The notes: generated by a model from the sequence alone, not told the origin. 64,000 nucleotides of DNA from Hsuehochloa calcarea (GCA_036346395.1 CM070606.1:18462915-18526914); one strand, 5' to 3'; positions 25,801 through 34,270 are shown, numbered from the stretch's first letter. A program made the numbers and translations.

Positions 25801-28800
25801 CTGTGATGATAATAGTCTTGTACAAAAATTATTTTGATAATCAGGTTTGAAGTTTAGCTCTAATTGGAATGCTTACTCCACATCTAAGAGCAATATCAAA
25901 ATGTTAAATCTTAGCTTTATGCTGATTTCATTTGTTCACATGATGTTTGTGTTGAGCATATTATCCCTTTTAAATAACTTGGAGGATTTACACGTTTATA
26001 TGTCAATTATGTCATTGTATTCGTCCTAATTTATTCCCAACATATCCCAATTATTTATTTATTGGTGTGTATACCCATACACATAGAGATCAAATCTTAT
26101 GATAATATGTTTATGCTGTCAGAACTTCTATTTCTTGTTAAGATGTCTTCCGCTCATTCCTCGTCATCATTGCCTCATGCATCTGATGCGCTGTCCTCAA
26201 AAATATCCAAGCGCAGTAGAAGAAGAGGAATATAGAAATGACCCACGAGCCAATTTACCATCACAGAGGTTGATGAGTATGGGACCCCTATCAATCCTCC
26301 CCGAGGAGCGTCCACATTCGGTAGAACAGTCGGAATAGTTGCACGGAATGGGTCAACATCACCTACGATTCGTGGAAGGAGTTGACCAAAGCCCAGAAAG
26401 GTGAGCTGCTAATGGATATTTTTCGATCGTTCGAGATCCCAGAACAACACCAGAACTTCGTGCGATGACACGCGTTGCTATAAGTGTGTAAAGCGTGGAA
26501 GAACTTCAAGAACACGCTTGTCAAGAACTACGTGGAGAAGGATCTAACGCCATTCCACAAGTATCTGTTCTTGGAAGAGTACTGGAAAGAATTTGTGGTG
26601 AAGAAGACAATAGATGATTTTAGGAGTGAAAGTGCGGCACACAGGGCCCTCCAGGCAAAAAAACATGGCCCCACAGACTCAGCACCACTAGGTATGCAGG
26701 TAAAATCCCACAATGGAGGGATCCGGACCAGCAGGCAAACCTTTCGAATGCCTCCATGCCATTTATCGAGATCCCTGATGACCGCACCCGAAACTGGCTA
26801 AGAGCGAGATTATCTATCCTGTCTTCGGGGGTCATCTCCTTTCCAAACCCCGTAGATGAGGAAGTGTCCCAGTGCCTGGTAAGATATCGAACATCCTGGT
26901 AATAATTATTATATCTAGAATGCTCGATCCATTGATTGGCTTGTTAGAGTAGCTAATTTTTTTTATCATTATGTAGATGGCTACGAAGTGCAAGCTCCAA
27001 GTAAGATATGCCTCCGTTACCCTAGATGCTACTTAGGTCTAGGCGTATCCATCCGATGCCGGGCCTTTGGTGCACAATGTAAATCTAGCGTCAGGCAACA
27101 CAAAAGTAAATGTAGACGGTGTTCATGCCAATTTCAAAGTTGTCCCGCTGCAGATTCCCCCAAACGACGAGGTCATGACTCTAGGGTGGGCCATTGGAAC
27201 ATTCATCCAGCTACCTGCTCCGGTGTCAACTTCACAAGAATGACCTGCAACGGTGTCAAGTCCATGAGAGCTACCAGCACTAAGGTGGCAAGGGCTCGGT
27301 GCATCAGATGCATCTACACCTCACGCACGGTCGACTCTCATGAAGTCGACCTATAAAAAGTGAGACATCAAGGGCAAATCGAAGATGGTCGACTCCTGTT
27401 CCGATATCTCCTTCCTGCCACTAGCTTGGAAATTCGTGCTAGGCGAGCCATTGGTCGAGACGGTAGAGCACAACTGTACCCTAGGATTCGTTTGCACGAG
27501 ATTGCATGTATGGTACATGGAACAGGCTAACAAGTCTGATGGAAAACGATGCTCAGGTGTCAACGTCAAGTTCAAGAATGATCATCTTAACCACGTGGTT
27601 CAAGATTGTATCTTCACGGTGACCTTCGAGGACTTGTTCTTTCTCTTCAACCTCGACGCCCTCGACGCCTCACTCATGTGATGTTGGACACTGTAAGTGT
27701 GTAAAATCATGGTCAACGTTTGCGTAATATCGATAAATGTTATATTTAACTCCTTGCTTTTGTGTGTGTGTATATATATATATACATGATTTCTGAAGAA
27801 GAATTAAGGAATTCACCGGTAGGTTTCCTCGACCCACACTTAGTCTCCTTGCAAACCATCAAGGAGAATACATAATTCGTCGAGGATTACATGATAGAGT
27901 CATTGTCGGCTCACCGCGATAAGGAATTCATACTTTTGCCCTACAACCAGGAGTAAGTGCCGCACTAGTGGCTATACTTGTTGATTTGTACTTTATAAGA
28001 AACACAAACTTAGATTTAATGGCCATGGCGACATACTTGTGTAGGTTGCACTGGATTCTAATTGTAATTATACCAAAACAGAATAGGGTAATATAACTAG
28101 ATTCCCTAAAGAGGGCCGCATACAACTTCACAATTATTCAACAATTAATTGACAATTATTCGACAATTAATTGACAGGTAAACACATTTCCTCCATAGAT
28201 AACTCTATTATAGTCTTTCCTTCCTTTGCAATGGCTAAGGCTAACTTCTTGAAATCACATAGGTCGTTCGTCCTTTTACTATGCTAAAGAAGGGAACAAC
28301 AAGGGAAGTAATCCGCGTCACGATCTAAATTTCCCAGTATTCACTAGTACACATTAATCCTATGTAACATTTCGTAGTAATACCTCTCGAACTAACGAAT
28401 TCTATTTTTGCAGTGCCACTAGCAGCCGCCGACTTACAACATCTGTGGATACTATGTTTGCCACAACATGGAACTGCTTGTTTGTTTCGCGATGACCAAT
28501 GATCCTCAAGTTTGTCAATCTTGCAATAATTATTTCATACTTATCAATTTATATATGCACGAATTTAACCTTCCTAGCGACAGGTTGCGTGCATCGATAC
28601 AACTGCATTGGAACATCGCCAGCTCATAAACATTCGAGAACAGTTTGCGTCATTCTTGAACCGTGAGGTCATAAATCTAAATGGGAAGTTGCACAATGTA
28701 GATTGAACTTAATAGTATATGTGTGTAAATGTACATAAATGGTTAATTTTAGTTAATTGATTTGTGAAGTGGATATACTTGTTTCTGAAATGAATGTGAA

Positions 28801-28834
28801 TTGGATGTGCTTGTTTCAAAAATCATAGTGAATT

Positions 28835-28878
<44 letters not shown>

Positions 28879-31800
28879 TTGTTGTGTTGTTCCAGCTTGT
28901 TCCAGAAGGCATGAGTAGCATTTCCTGAGGTTAGCCAATAAATAGAAATAGATTTAACAATACAAAAGAATATCACAAATAGTTCATTAGGACAAACCGT
29001 CTGTGATATATCAGCTCTTACAGACGGTTTCATCTACAAACCGTCTGTGATACATCATCTATCACAGATGATTTAATTCACGAACCGTCTGTGATAGTTT
29101 ACTATCACGCATGATTTAGCTACAAACCATATGTAATAGTCAACTATCACGAAGGTATTGAGTTAATAATCGTCTGTGATAGTCTGCACCACAGACGGTT
29201 TTTGACTATCACAGATGGTTTGTAGCTAAAACCGTCTGTGACAGTCTACATCACAGATGGTTCGAAAACCGTCTGTGATGACATCATATCATTACCGATC
29301 CATAAGCTCAGATAGTTCACAAAATCGTCTGTGATGATATTTTTAAACCGTCTGTAGAGACTTTTACCGTAGTGGTAATTATTAAAGTTGAGCAACCAAG
29401 GAAGGGAACTGATGATGCCCAAAACGAAAGTGCTATCTAATGTATGCTACTTCAGTAGGCGTGACAGCGTGCGCGCCCTTCCCTCTTAACAGAAACAGAA
29501 CAGCTTTGTTGTCTCTTATTCCCAATCGGTAAACAGTTACACATCACCAACAAGGTCGACACATGGTAGATCGTACGCACATCTGTAGCTAGCAAGGAAA
29601 ACGTTGTTTCTCATGTGTTTGTCTACCACCTGTCTTGCTAAACTGAGAAATAAAAGCCAAAATTAATTGCAGCTTTCTGTCCTATCAAGTCACATTGATT
29701 CAAGTGATCATCGTATCTTCAATCATTACATGACACTAGCTTAATGTGCACGTAATTAACTTACCTTTTCATCTTTCTTCCAAAAGGGGTCAAAATTCAT
29801 GATTAAAACATAGCGTGTATTCGCATATCTCTAGCGTATTTTGGTGTGTTGACACCACGTGGATATATGGTACTGGACAATATGCATGCATGCGTTTCCA
29901 GGTGGCACGAAAAAGAATAGTCTAGAAGCAAACGCCATCCTGCTCGGCACAGCAATGCAAACCACTCCTTGTGGATCCATCGACGAAGTCAGGGGCTGGA
30001 TTCAGGCCTCTTAGCAGATTTGGAAATATTAGCGGTGTATAGTCTAGATCAGGATAGTAACTTATCATATGTTAGTTCTAGTATGTTTAGCCTGCTAAAG
30101 TTTAACATAGGACACACAAAAAAAATCTTAGATCCGCCACCGGATCATGAAATTGTGTACATATATGCAAGTGTGTCCACATGAGGACAAATTATACCAT
30201 CCATTTGCTACTACTCCCTCAACGAGCTAAAAAGCAAGCTATAAGCAAGCCATTTGAAGAGATCGTAGGTAAATGTAAAATACTTCCCTCTGTTTCTTTT
30301 AGTTTTGTAATATAAAAATTGTATTTGTAGATTTGTCGCCAAAGGTAATTATATGTTATTATATTTTTAATAATTTTTTGTAACATTTAATTACAAAAAG
30401 TAATTGTCTAATCAGTGTATTGCGGACTATGTTGATGTCCAAGTATAGAAGTACAAAAGGAACGGAGGTAGTGCATGCTATGCATTGTTCATTTCTATTT
30501 GGTGATGACCTGGTCATCAACCCATGCATCCGTTGTCAAATTATACCATCCATTTGCATCGTAAATATACTTCAAAGCCTATATAAATTTGGATAGTAAA
30601 AGTTTAGTTTTTAAATTCATTCCAAATTATAAATGTCTTACATTTAGAAAAATTGTAGTTTTAATGTTCTAATTTTAATTACAAATTTGTATATATTTGG
30701 ACGTCACACTTTTAGTTTTATTATTATCAAATTTTTATTATAATTTTCCCAAAATTGGGATTTTTTGTGATGTTACATTTTTAATTGGAATTTTAATTCC
30801 AAACTCACATATTTGGATGATGGCTACATTTTTTTTTGAGAAATATTGTCGGATTAACCTGCACCGTTATAATCCACAAAAATAAGTGGTGCAAATATTT
30901 TTTTTCAATCGATATGATAATTTCTAGACATCCCAAACGAACATCTGGCTCCTTTTAAGATGTACAAAAAAAACATGTTTTTTCTAGCATCGTAATTTTT
31001 GCTATGTAGCCGATACAAATCCAAATTTGAAAACATGTACATGGAACTTGTTGAGTTTAAATTTCAACCTGTATTAAACTTTTAGGAAACAATGATATAA
31101 TTTGACCATTTTAAATATGTGTGAATTTCTTAGTATTTTACATTAATAAGTGGTGCGAAACGTTTTTCGATTATCCTGATAATTTCTATACACTCTAAGA
31201 GAACATTGTGGCTTCTTTTAAGATGTACTATAAAAAAAACAACATGTTTTTTCTAGCATTGTAATTTTTAGCTAAGTTGCCGGTACAAATCCAAAATTGA
31301 AAACATGTACATGCAACTTGTTGAGTTTAAATTTCAGCCTGTTTTAAAATTTTAGGTAACAACGATATAATTTGACCTTTTTATTTATGTTTGAATTTCT
31401 AAGTATTTTACATTTACTGTCAATATTTTTTAATGTTTAATACCAAGTTTGTACACACTGTGAAGGGGAAAAAAAGAAATTAGATATTTGAAAGGAAAGG
31501 AGAGAAACTTATCTTCTCTAGTACTAGCTGTGATCCCTTCTTTTCCGTAATAAAGACATATGCATGCATGAGACGGTAAGCTATATTCCATGTTTCCAAT
31601 CTTTGCATGCGGTACAGTGTAACACATATTAACAAATCTAGGATTCCAGGTTTATTACGGAAAGAGAGTTTGAGCTTCTCGCAACAACTAACAAAAAGCT
31701 TCAGGCGTACGTGCTCAATACCGGGCACGTGTGCAAATATAAGCCGTTATTGTTAGTGGATATACCAGTTGGATGACTTTTCTTTTTCTTTGATTAACGT

Positions 31801-33552
31801 AGGAATTCCTTCTTTTTATTATTTATGTGAGAATTTCTATCTTTTTACCCTTCTAAGATTAACGCTTCTAGAGTACTTTTTTATTTTATTCTTCCAAAGT
31901 ATCAAAATTTGTTAATATAAATATTGTTTTGATTAAAAAAATGATATATTTATTAGTTCATGCTCCACTTGAAAGCATGCAGCCAAACATTGCTTGATTA
32001 ATTATATAGGTACCATTACTTTTCTGAGAACTTAATTTGAGCTGCAAAATTAATTATACAACCTGAATTTAATTATTTTAGTATTTAATTTTGTTTATGA
32101 AATATTATACTTCTGTTTTTTAAACTTATTTGTACTTGCATATATATATCTATATATATTTGGGAAGCTTTTGCTTGAAGGATGGCATATTCTGGAATTA
32201 ATTCATTATACTTAATTTTACTTCCAAGATTGATTAAGATTTTAGATTAGATTTTTTTATTAAGTGTAGTTATAAAATTATTTAATTCAGATATAATCTT
32301 AGTTCTATACACATGAAAGGTTTTTTTTTTGTATTTTTGCAATGGCTAATATATGAAAGGACATAAGTTTAAGTTGGTTCCAGCTCTAGCATTGGAAACC
32401 TAGCTGATCTATTTTTCCCATATAACTACATCTCTTAGCAATTCTAAACCTAGCTGGAATCAAACTCTGTACATGTAACATGCCAGCTTCATAGTCATAC
32501 GTGTAACAATCTCACTCTCTCTCTCTCTCTCTCATTTGCCTAACAATCACAGGACCCTCTCTCTCTCTCTCTCTAGCTTGTGTTCGGCTATGGCATCATT
32601 ATTTTTCTGAGTCCGTGCTGGCCTTAGTAGCCATGTAACATGTATATCTAAAAGCTTGAATCCGAGTCCATGCATGCTACCGGTTAAAAAAAAAATCCAA
32701 GCCGCAGATAGACTACAAGCTAACCCGCACCAGTTGGCACGGATACTTGAGTGCTGCCGGACATTATCGTTAAAAGTATTTTAATAATATTATAGTTTTG
32801 TTTAAAAATTTATAAAAGATTATATTCAAAGTAACATATTTGAGACTGTATGACATCAAGTATAAAATAATGGAGGGAGTACATTTTACAGATTTGTATC
32901 AATACAAATCAGTAAACTTATAATAATATGAATGTATTTTCAACGATAAATCTAATGATATAGTTTTTTTGTATAACCAGTCTAGATAGTCTTCAATATA
33001 TTGAAGGTCCATTTTAAGAAACTTTAAACACACATATTCTAATACAAAGAAAGAGGAAGAGTGTAGTTCTTTCTGGTGCGCAGGAAAACTGGCGTAGCCA
33101 ATCCACCATGACGTAATGTTTTAAAAATACCAAAAAAGTCATGAATGCAGTACACATAAATTTATGTAAACTTGCAAAATTCCAATTTCATATTCAAATT
33201 TACGCTGCATGATTTCATTTTAATTTTTGAAACATCACATCATGGTGGATTCCCTAGCGGGGACGCCGGCCGGTTCCCCTGGGCACCAAGCAATGTCTTG
33301 AAAAAGAACGCAGGGAGTGCATAGCTTAGCTACGTACCTCTCGAAGTAGAAGGCGAAGGGGACAACGGTGATGGCGCCGATGAGGTTTCGGTAGGCGAGG
33401 AGGACGAAGGGTTCCATGCCGACGTTGAAGGCGACCTTAGAGAGGAGGAGAGCGCCCATGGTGAAGACCTGGACCATCACCATGCTCACCGGCAGCAGCA
33501 GCCCCTCCGCCGCCCACGGCTTCTTCTTCTTCTCCACACGGGTGGCCTCCAT
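1634..33552 (-). CDS. WAT1-related / nodulin MtN21-like EamA transporter, seven exons
   Basis: This is the only host gene I can support. The joined exons (33552-33338, 5973-5911, 5804-5688, 5455-5203, 5121-4963, 4873-4722, 1826-1634) total 1152 nt, which is 383 codons plus a stop. Every junction has GT and AG borders and the phases agree (2, 2, 2, 0, 0, 2). The protein matches the plant WAT1/MtN21 family: a basic N-terminus, a VFTMGALLLSKVAFNVGMEP first helix, LAYRNLIGAI, HYYGLRAT, VNFLNLIPVVTFIIA, then GTLFLCGSCFSYAFWFIIQ, a GPTFPSMFNSLSLI motif and GAMLIIVGLYAFLWGKGEE near the end. The family has about ten membrane helices in two EamA repeats and a normal length near 350-400 residues. Relatives move auxin (WAT1) or amino acids (UMAMITs) across the tonoplast or plasma membrane; the substrate here cannot be read from sequence. 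The oddity is intron 1, about 27.4 kb and mostly transposons. Exon 1 could instead belong to a separated gene remnant, but the phase match argues against that. Confidence 0.85.
1921..2333 (+). repeat. 5' LTR of the gag-protease Copia element
   Basis: This 413-bp repeat pairs with 4250-4664. It starts TGTTGAAGAATTC and contains a TATAAATATG box at about 2189-2198. The two copies differ only by scattered substitutions and small indels, which suggests a fairly recent insertion. Confidence 0.85.
2334..2346 (+). other. Primer-binding-like site
   Basis: Directly after the left LTR the bases TTTGTATCGAGC resemble the TGGTATCAGAGC site, complementary to initiator methionine tRNA, used by most plant Copia elements. 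Several bases differ, so priming may be impaired. Confidence 0.5.
2453..4096 (+). pseudogene. Copia gag-protease, two in-frame stops
   Basis: The frame starting at 2453 codes a Copia gag: LTESNYGVWAVKMKIIMRAQ near the start, then a UBN2-type region with VKKVRIQTLKREFE. TAG codons interrupt the same frame at 3047-3049 and 3221-3223, the second just before a CCHC zinc knuckle (FNCREFGHFASEC). After that it runs open to 4096 through an aspartic-protease region with WYLDTGASNHMS, residues D-T-G being catalytic. The frame ends in a short low-complexity tail with no integrase HHCC motif. Gag packages the RNA and the protease would cut the polyprotein. With two nonsense codons it is unlikely to make a working product unless they are read through. 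Confidence 0.82.
4237..4249 (+). other. Polypurine tract of the gag-protease Copia element
   Basis: A G-rich run within TATTAGGGGGGTGTT lies immediately before the right LTR, where plus-strand DNA synthesis is primed. Its place fits the LTR borders. Confidence 0.6.
4250..4664 (+). repeat. 3' LTR of the gag-protease Copia element
   Basis: This 415-bp direct repeat of 1921-2333 starts TGTTGAATAATTC and is followed by the target duplication GTTCT at 4665-4669. Exon 6 of the host gene ends at 4722, so the insertion falls about 50 bp inside intron 6. Confidence 0.85.
4722..4873 (-). CDS. WAT1-like gene, exon 6 (residues 270-319)
   Basis: The acceptor ACATAG ends at 4874 and the donor GTGAGA starts at 4721. 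Read in the gene frame it gives GVFNTGISLCLICWAVARRG followed by PTFPSMFNSLSLI, then VTMVLDSLLLGTDVSVG. This is the family's most recognisable C-terminal motif. The exon begins only about 50 bp past the right-hand target-site duplication of the Copia insertion (4665-4669). Confidence 0.87.
4963..5121 (-). CDS. WAT1-like gene, exon 5 (residues 217-269)
   Basis: The acceptor GCGCAG ends at 5122 and the donor GTAATT starts at 4962. It codes VRVAKVFPSKYFSSMLACVS and ends WALKWDLQLLAVVYS. This is the second-repeat segment in which family members carry a conserved tryptophan and a (V/I)YSG join; the glycine comes from exon 6. Confidence 0.87.
5203..5455 (-). CDS. WAT1-like gene, exon 4 (residues 132-216)
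   Basis: The acceptor TTCAG ends at 5456 and the donor GTACCT starts at 5202. It codes VEKLKI, the helix KVVGTVISVGGTMVISLYKG, a hydrophilic central loop containing AAGAASSPPGQHN, and the first helix of the second EamA repeat ending YAFWFIIQ. The exon ends in phase 0. Confidence 0.88.
5688..5804 (-). CDS. WAT1-like gene, exon 3 (residues 93-131)
   Basis: The acceptor TTCAG ends at 5805 and the donor GTATGT starts at 5687. It codes IVLAMGLHYYGLRATNAAYA and then the FLNLIPVVTFIIAIIL helix, the most conserved part of the first EamA repeat. The last codon is split in phase 2 and is completed to arginine by exon 4. Confidence 0.88.
5911..5973 (-). CDS. WAT1-like gene, exon 2 (residues 72-92)
   Basis: The acceptor is TGCAG ending at 5974 and the donor GTCAGT starts at 5910. 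The coded segment is DMIKKVNLKIWGWITVNALF plus a split glycine. The small exon of 63 nt and its content, the loop after helix 2 and the start of helix 3, are typical of the family. Confidence 0.85.
6299..10636 (-). mobile_element. Probable very long solo Gypsy-type LTR (minus)
   Basis: The block starts TGTCGGACC and ends GATGTTACA, so on the minus strand it reads TGTAACATC ... GGTCCGACA, standard Gypsy LTR termini. AAAAA flanks both sides (6294-6298 and 10637-10641), which fits a target duplication but is low in complexity. I see no second copy, no primer site and no coding domain. Read on the minus strand, a C-rich segment (10610-9800) contains a TATAAGAG box near 10260. Without the nested insertion it is about 3.6 kb, in the range of the long LTRs of Tat-type rice Gypsy elements. 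Alternatively it is a non-coding element whose second LTR I failed to see. Confidence 0.55.
8600..9329 (+). mobile_element. Solo LTR with 78-bp internal repeats (copy 1)
   Basis: It begins TGTCGTAGGGGC and ends GCTACAACA, flanked by AACAA at 8595-8599 and 9330-9334. That target duplication shows a complete solo LTR, 730 bp, inserted into the long Gypsy-type LTR. Its first half holds about five GC-rich repeats whose GTGGACC landmark recurs at 8670, 8741, 8814, 8892 and 8970, settling to a 78-bp period. The second half has a CTATAAATAGGGGG box near 9150 and the usual polyadenylation end. The same family recurs at 44401-45241. Confidence 0.85.
10880..11205 (+). repeat. CACTA A left subterminal repeats
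   Basis: Many copies of a core resembling TCACAGACGGTT or its reverse complement AACCGTCTGTGA alternate here. CACTA transposases bind such repeats next to the termini. Copies have drifted (TCACAAACGG, TCATGGACGG). Confidence 0.8.
12997..14791 (+). repeat. 5' LTR of the pol-deleted Copia element
   Basis: It starts TGTGGATTTCATGGGG and ends GGTCCAACA, 1795 bp. Two clusters of near-palindromic CGGTCCGACCGG motifs (about 13110-13180 and 13360-13440) and another near the end (14460-14585) stand out. A CTATAAATAGGAGG box at about 13881-13894 marks the probable promoter. Confidence 0.88.
14793..14806 (+). other. Primer-binding site of the pol-deleted Copia element
   Basis: The bases TGGTATCGAGCCC lie two bases after the LTR end and match the initiator methionine tRNA site of plant Copia elements with small differences. 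Confidence 0.75.
14850..16631 (+). pseudogene. Copia gag remnant (UBN2, zinc knuckle, coiled coil)
   Basis: From ATG at 14850 the frame gives MDRFTTKPHMFNGQDYAYWK, the Copia gag N-terminus, but it soon shifts. A UBN2-like block is open at 15244-15618 (VDIEYSQSENATHLLAAINT, THEIKRVDHPKK). A zinc-knuckle remnant CYECGELYHI lies near 15650 with its last cysteine lost. Then come coiled-coil segments at 15886-16128 and 16371-16631 with CLSC and CDVC pairs and KFSKGKKQLNMILDK. A second possible knuckle CHYCKKGGHLIEFC follows near 16735. Frameshifts and stops throughout show that it is dead. Confidence 0.75.
17190..17610 (+). pseudogene. Copia protease start fused to RNase H end
   Basis: A protease-type motif DCSRHIAGDSRWFT (about 17235-17285) runs into sequence that matches the reverse-transcriptase/RNase H border of the related element at 61709-62467 (ASPRTSHRQAV, HSTLFVW). 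After another short gap comes the RNase H tail (TKSLDPTRFATLRSELG, 17527-17577). The join near 17295-17300 removes integrase and most of reverse transcriptase. The deletion defines this as a non-autonomous copy. Confidence 0.75.
17611..19450 (+). other. Long non-coding 3' region of the Copia element
   Basis: No open frame of note lies between the pol remnant and the polypurine tract. The stretch is collinear with 59971-61708 of the minus-strand relative. It holds a repeated phrase around GTTTGTGGATGGCTCCTAGT (18301 and 18378), a repeated CGCTTGTCAAATGACATGAAC phrase (about 18186 and 18245), and imperfect GGAGAAGATGTGTTAATGAG repeats at 18950-19070. SIRE relatives often carry an env-like frame here; none is visible. 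Confidence 0.6.
19451..19461 (+). other. Polypurine tract of the pol-deleted Copia element
   Basis: AAGGGGGAGAT sits immediately before the right LTR and is also present at the matching place of the minus-strand relative (59958-59970). Confidence 0.75.
19462..21239 (+). repeat. 3' LTR of the pol-deleted Copia element
   Basis: This copy pairs with 12997-14791. It starts TGTGGATTTCATGG, ends GGTCCAACA, and is followed by the AAGTG duplication. It has the same CGGTCCGACCGG clusters, with many one-base losses inside them. Confidence 0.88.
21327..23100 (+). mobile_element. Solo LTR of the same Copia family
   Basis: It starts TGTGGATATCATGG and ends GGTCCAACA, 1774 bp, between AACAT duplications at 21322-21326 and 23101-23105. 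It is a complete solo LTR inserted only 82 bp beyond the first Copia element, still within the transposase gene. It is visibly more diverged from the pair at 12997/19462 than those two are from each other, so it belongs to an older or different subfamily. It keeps the CTATAAATAGG box (about 22222). Confidence 0.87.
24970..25205 (+). repeat. CACTA A internal cluster of subterminal-type repeats
   Basis: Repeats of the ATCACAGACGGTT type lie between the transposase gene and the second gene, far from either end. Element B has a cluster in the same relative place (39050-39430). Confidence 0.75.
25206..26142 (+). other. C-rich leader region of the CACTA A second gene
   Basis: A C-rich, serine/proline-coding stretch at 25262-25560 is followed by AT-rich sequence. 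Open frames occur on both strands because of base bias, not because of a recognisable protein. By position it may be the promoter and leader of the second gene. B has a GC-rich counterpart at 38775-38960. Confidence 0.4.
26143..28706 (+). pseudogene. CACTA second gene: Transposase_24-like plus Ulp1-like domains
   Basis: The decayed frame begins MSSAHSSSSLPHASDALSSK. A Transposase_24-like (Ptta/En/Spm) part follows: ITEVDEYGTPINPPRGA, VNITYDSWKELTKAQKGEL, then VKNYVEKDLTPFHKYLF and SAAHRALQAKKHGPTD (26500-26690). A middle block has LHVWYMEQANKSDG and FEDLFFLFNLDALDASL (27385-27681). Pieces of a C48/Ulp1-like cysteine peptidase are KEFILLPYNQE (about 27921-27953) and ICGYYVCHNMELLV (about 28437-28480), preceded by QPPTY and an in-frame stop. 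The end is FASFLNREVINLNGKL with a stop at 28704-28706. Such proteins accompany TNP2 in many grass CACTA elements; their role is uncertain. Introns and mutations cannot be fully separated by eye. Confidence 0.65.
28836..28877. repeat. (AT)n microsatellite
   Basis: About 21 uninterrupted AT dinucleotides lie inside CACTA A, just before its right subterminal repeats. Confidence 0.95.
28974..29356 (+). repeat. CACTA A right subterminal repeats
   Basis: More than a dozen copies of the ACCGTCTGTGATA / TCACAGACGGTT core occur in both orientations, ending about 20 bp before the right tip. Confidence 0.82.
30283..30471. mobile_element. Stowaway-like MITE
   Basis: The left end CTTCCCTCTGTTTC and the right end, which on the other strand reads CTACCTCCGTTCC, match the Stowaway terminal signature CTCCCTCCGT. 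A TA precedes the left end at 30281-30282; the right TA has mutated to TG. The length of 189 bp fits. Confidence 0.6.
30881..31407. repeat. 264-bp tandem duplication in intron 1
   Basis: Two diverged copies (about 30881-31144 and 31145-31407) share AATAAGTGGTGC, AAGATGTAC, ACATGTTTTTTCTAGCAT, CAAATCC, GAAAACATGTACATG and AACTTGTTGAGTTTAAATTTC in the same order. No coding potential is visible. Confidence 0.8.
32514..32574. repeat. Two (CT)n microsatellites
   Basis: Runs of CT at 32514-32533 and 32556-32574 are separated by 22 bp. Confidence 0.9.
32760..32881. mobile_element. Truncated Stowaway-like MITE end
   Basis: TGACATCAAGTATAAAATAA followed by TGGAGGGAGTA matches the right end of a rice Stowaway MITE, including the final TA. 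The left terminal repeat is not visible, so this is a fragment. Confidence 0.4.
33338..33552 (-). CDS. WAT1-like gene, exon 1 (residues 1-71)
   Basis: The start is the ATG at 33552-33550, giving MEATRVEKKKKPWAAEG and the first membrane helix. An in-frame TTG two codons upstream is not needed. The exon ends TTC GAG AG before GTACGT at 33337-33332, a strong donor in phase 2. The split arginine codon is completed by exon 2, giving the join FYFER then DMIKKVN, as expected for the family. Confidence 0.88.
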
Positions 33553-33688
33553 CGACAAGTTGATGTCCCCGTGCAGCTTGTCAGTGCAAAGCTATATCGC
33601 ATCTATATGCGTCCACAGAGCAAACTGATACAGAGAATGGAACGCGATATCGATTGAAGCAAAATGCGATGGTATAGTACGCAGATAG

Positions 33689-33703
33689 GTGTATATATAT
33701 ACC
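33689..33703 (-). promoter_or_regulatory. Putative TATA box of the WAT1-like gene
   Basis: On the minus strand the bases read GGTATATATATACACC, about 140 bp above the start codon. If transcription starts about 30 bp downstream, the 5' leader would be about 110 nt. No other TATA-like run lies closer to the ATG. This is positional inference only. Confidence 0.45.
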
Positions 33704-34270
33704 TGGCAAACTAAGCCATACTTAAGAGCCTTTGCATGTAATTTGGGTCGCACGAAACCCAGAAGCAGGAAATTAGAGACAAAAGCTAGGATTAGCTGAC
33801 GTACGACTAATGCTTTGCTTGCTTGTCTAGCTGGTAGTACTGCATGCTTGTACACACACATGTATAAAATATGATAGAAGGATACCCCCACACATTGCAG
33901 CCTGGATTTATATAAATCAATTTGTTGGTTGTAATGTTCAATAAATCAAGGTGAATCATGGTGGAGCCTAAAAATTGGAAGACAATGCAAACGTGGTACA
34001 TCTATAAAACTATAATTTCATCTAAATATTATGAACAATAGTGGTGATGTGGGCCATGTGGTTGTGGTTGCATAGGGAAGAGAGGAATATCACTGATTGT
34101 AGTTAGGGGGATTACTTGTTTAATATATATAGATATGGGCAATTAGTTGTGTTAACCCGGCAGGGTTAACTTAATTGCCTTGTAATGTAGTCTTCCTTTA
34201 GTTTTATATACTACCATCATTTTACAATATTATATAGTCCAAACAAACTACGCACATAGACAAAAAAAAT
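33704..34270. other. Upstream region of the WAT1-like gene
   Basis: About 570 bp separate the putative TATA box from CACTA B. Nothing coding is visible. This is all the original proximal promoter that remains before the transposon, so control signals for the gene are most likely here. Confidence 0.45.

Larger units (their letters stand above)
10850..29374 (+). mobile_element. CACTA (En/Spm) transposon A with nested insertions
   Basis: The left tip is CACTATTACAAAAAGGC at 10850 and the right tip ends CCGTAGTG at 29374, so both show the CACTA inverted-repeat start. Both ends carry clusters of short subterminal repeats of the TCACAGACGGTT type in either orientation. Inside are a TNP2-type transposase gene and a second gene with Transposase_24-like and Ulp1-like parts, both on the plus strand and decayed. 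A full Copia element and a solo LTR sit in the transposase gene. Without these it would be about 8.5 kb. I could not confirm the expected 3-bp target duplication: flanks read ATG on the left and GTA on the right. It lies within intron 1 of the WAT1-like gene. Confidence 0.82.
29375..33337. other. AT-rich remainder of intron 1
   Basis: This 4-kb stretch between CACTA A and exon 1 has no coding sequence I recognise. It holds a Stowaway-like MITE, a 264-bp tandem duplication, two CT microsatellites and a MITE end fragment, each listed separately. It is probably original intron sequence. Confidence 0.6.

Noticed and set aside
10847..29377. A 3-bp target duplication for CACTA A
   Set aside because: The flanks read ATG on the left and GTA on the right. 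They do not match, so no duplication is claimed.
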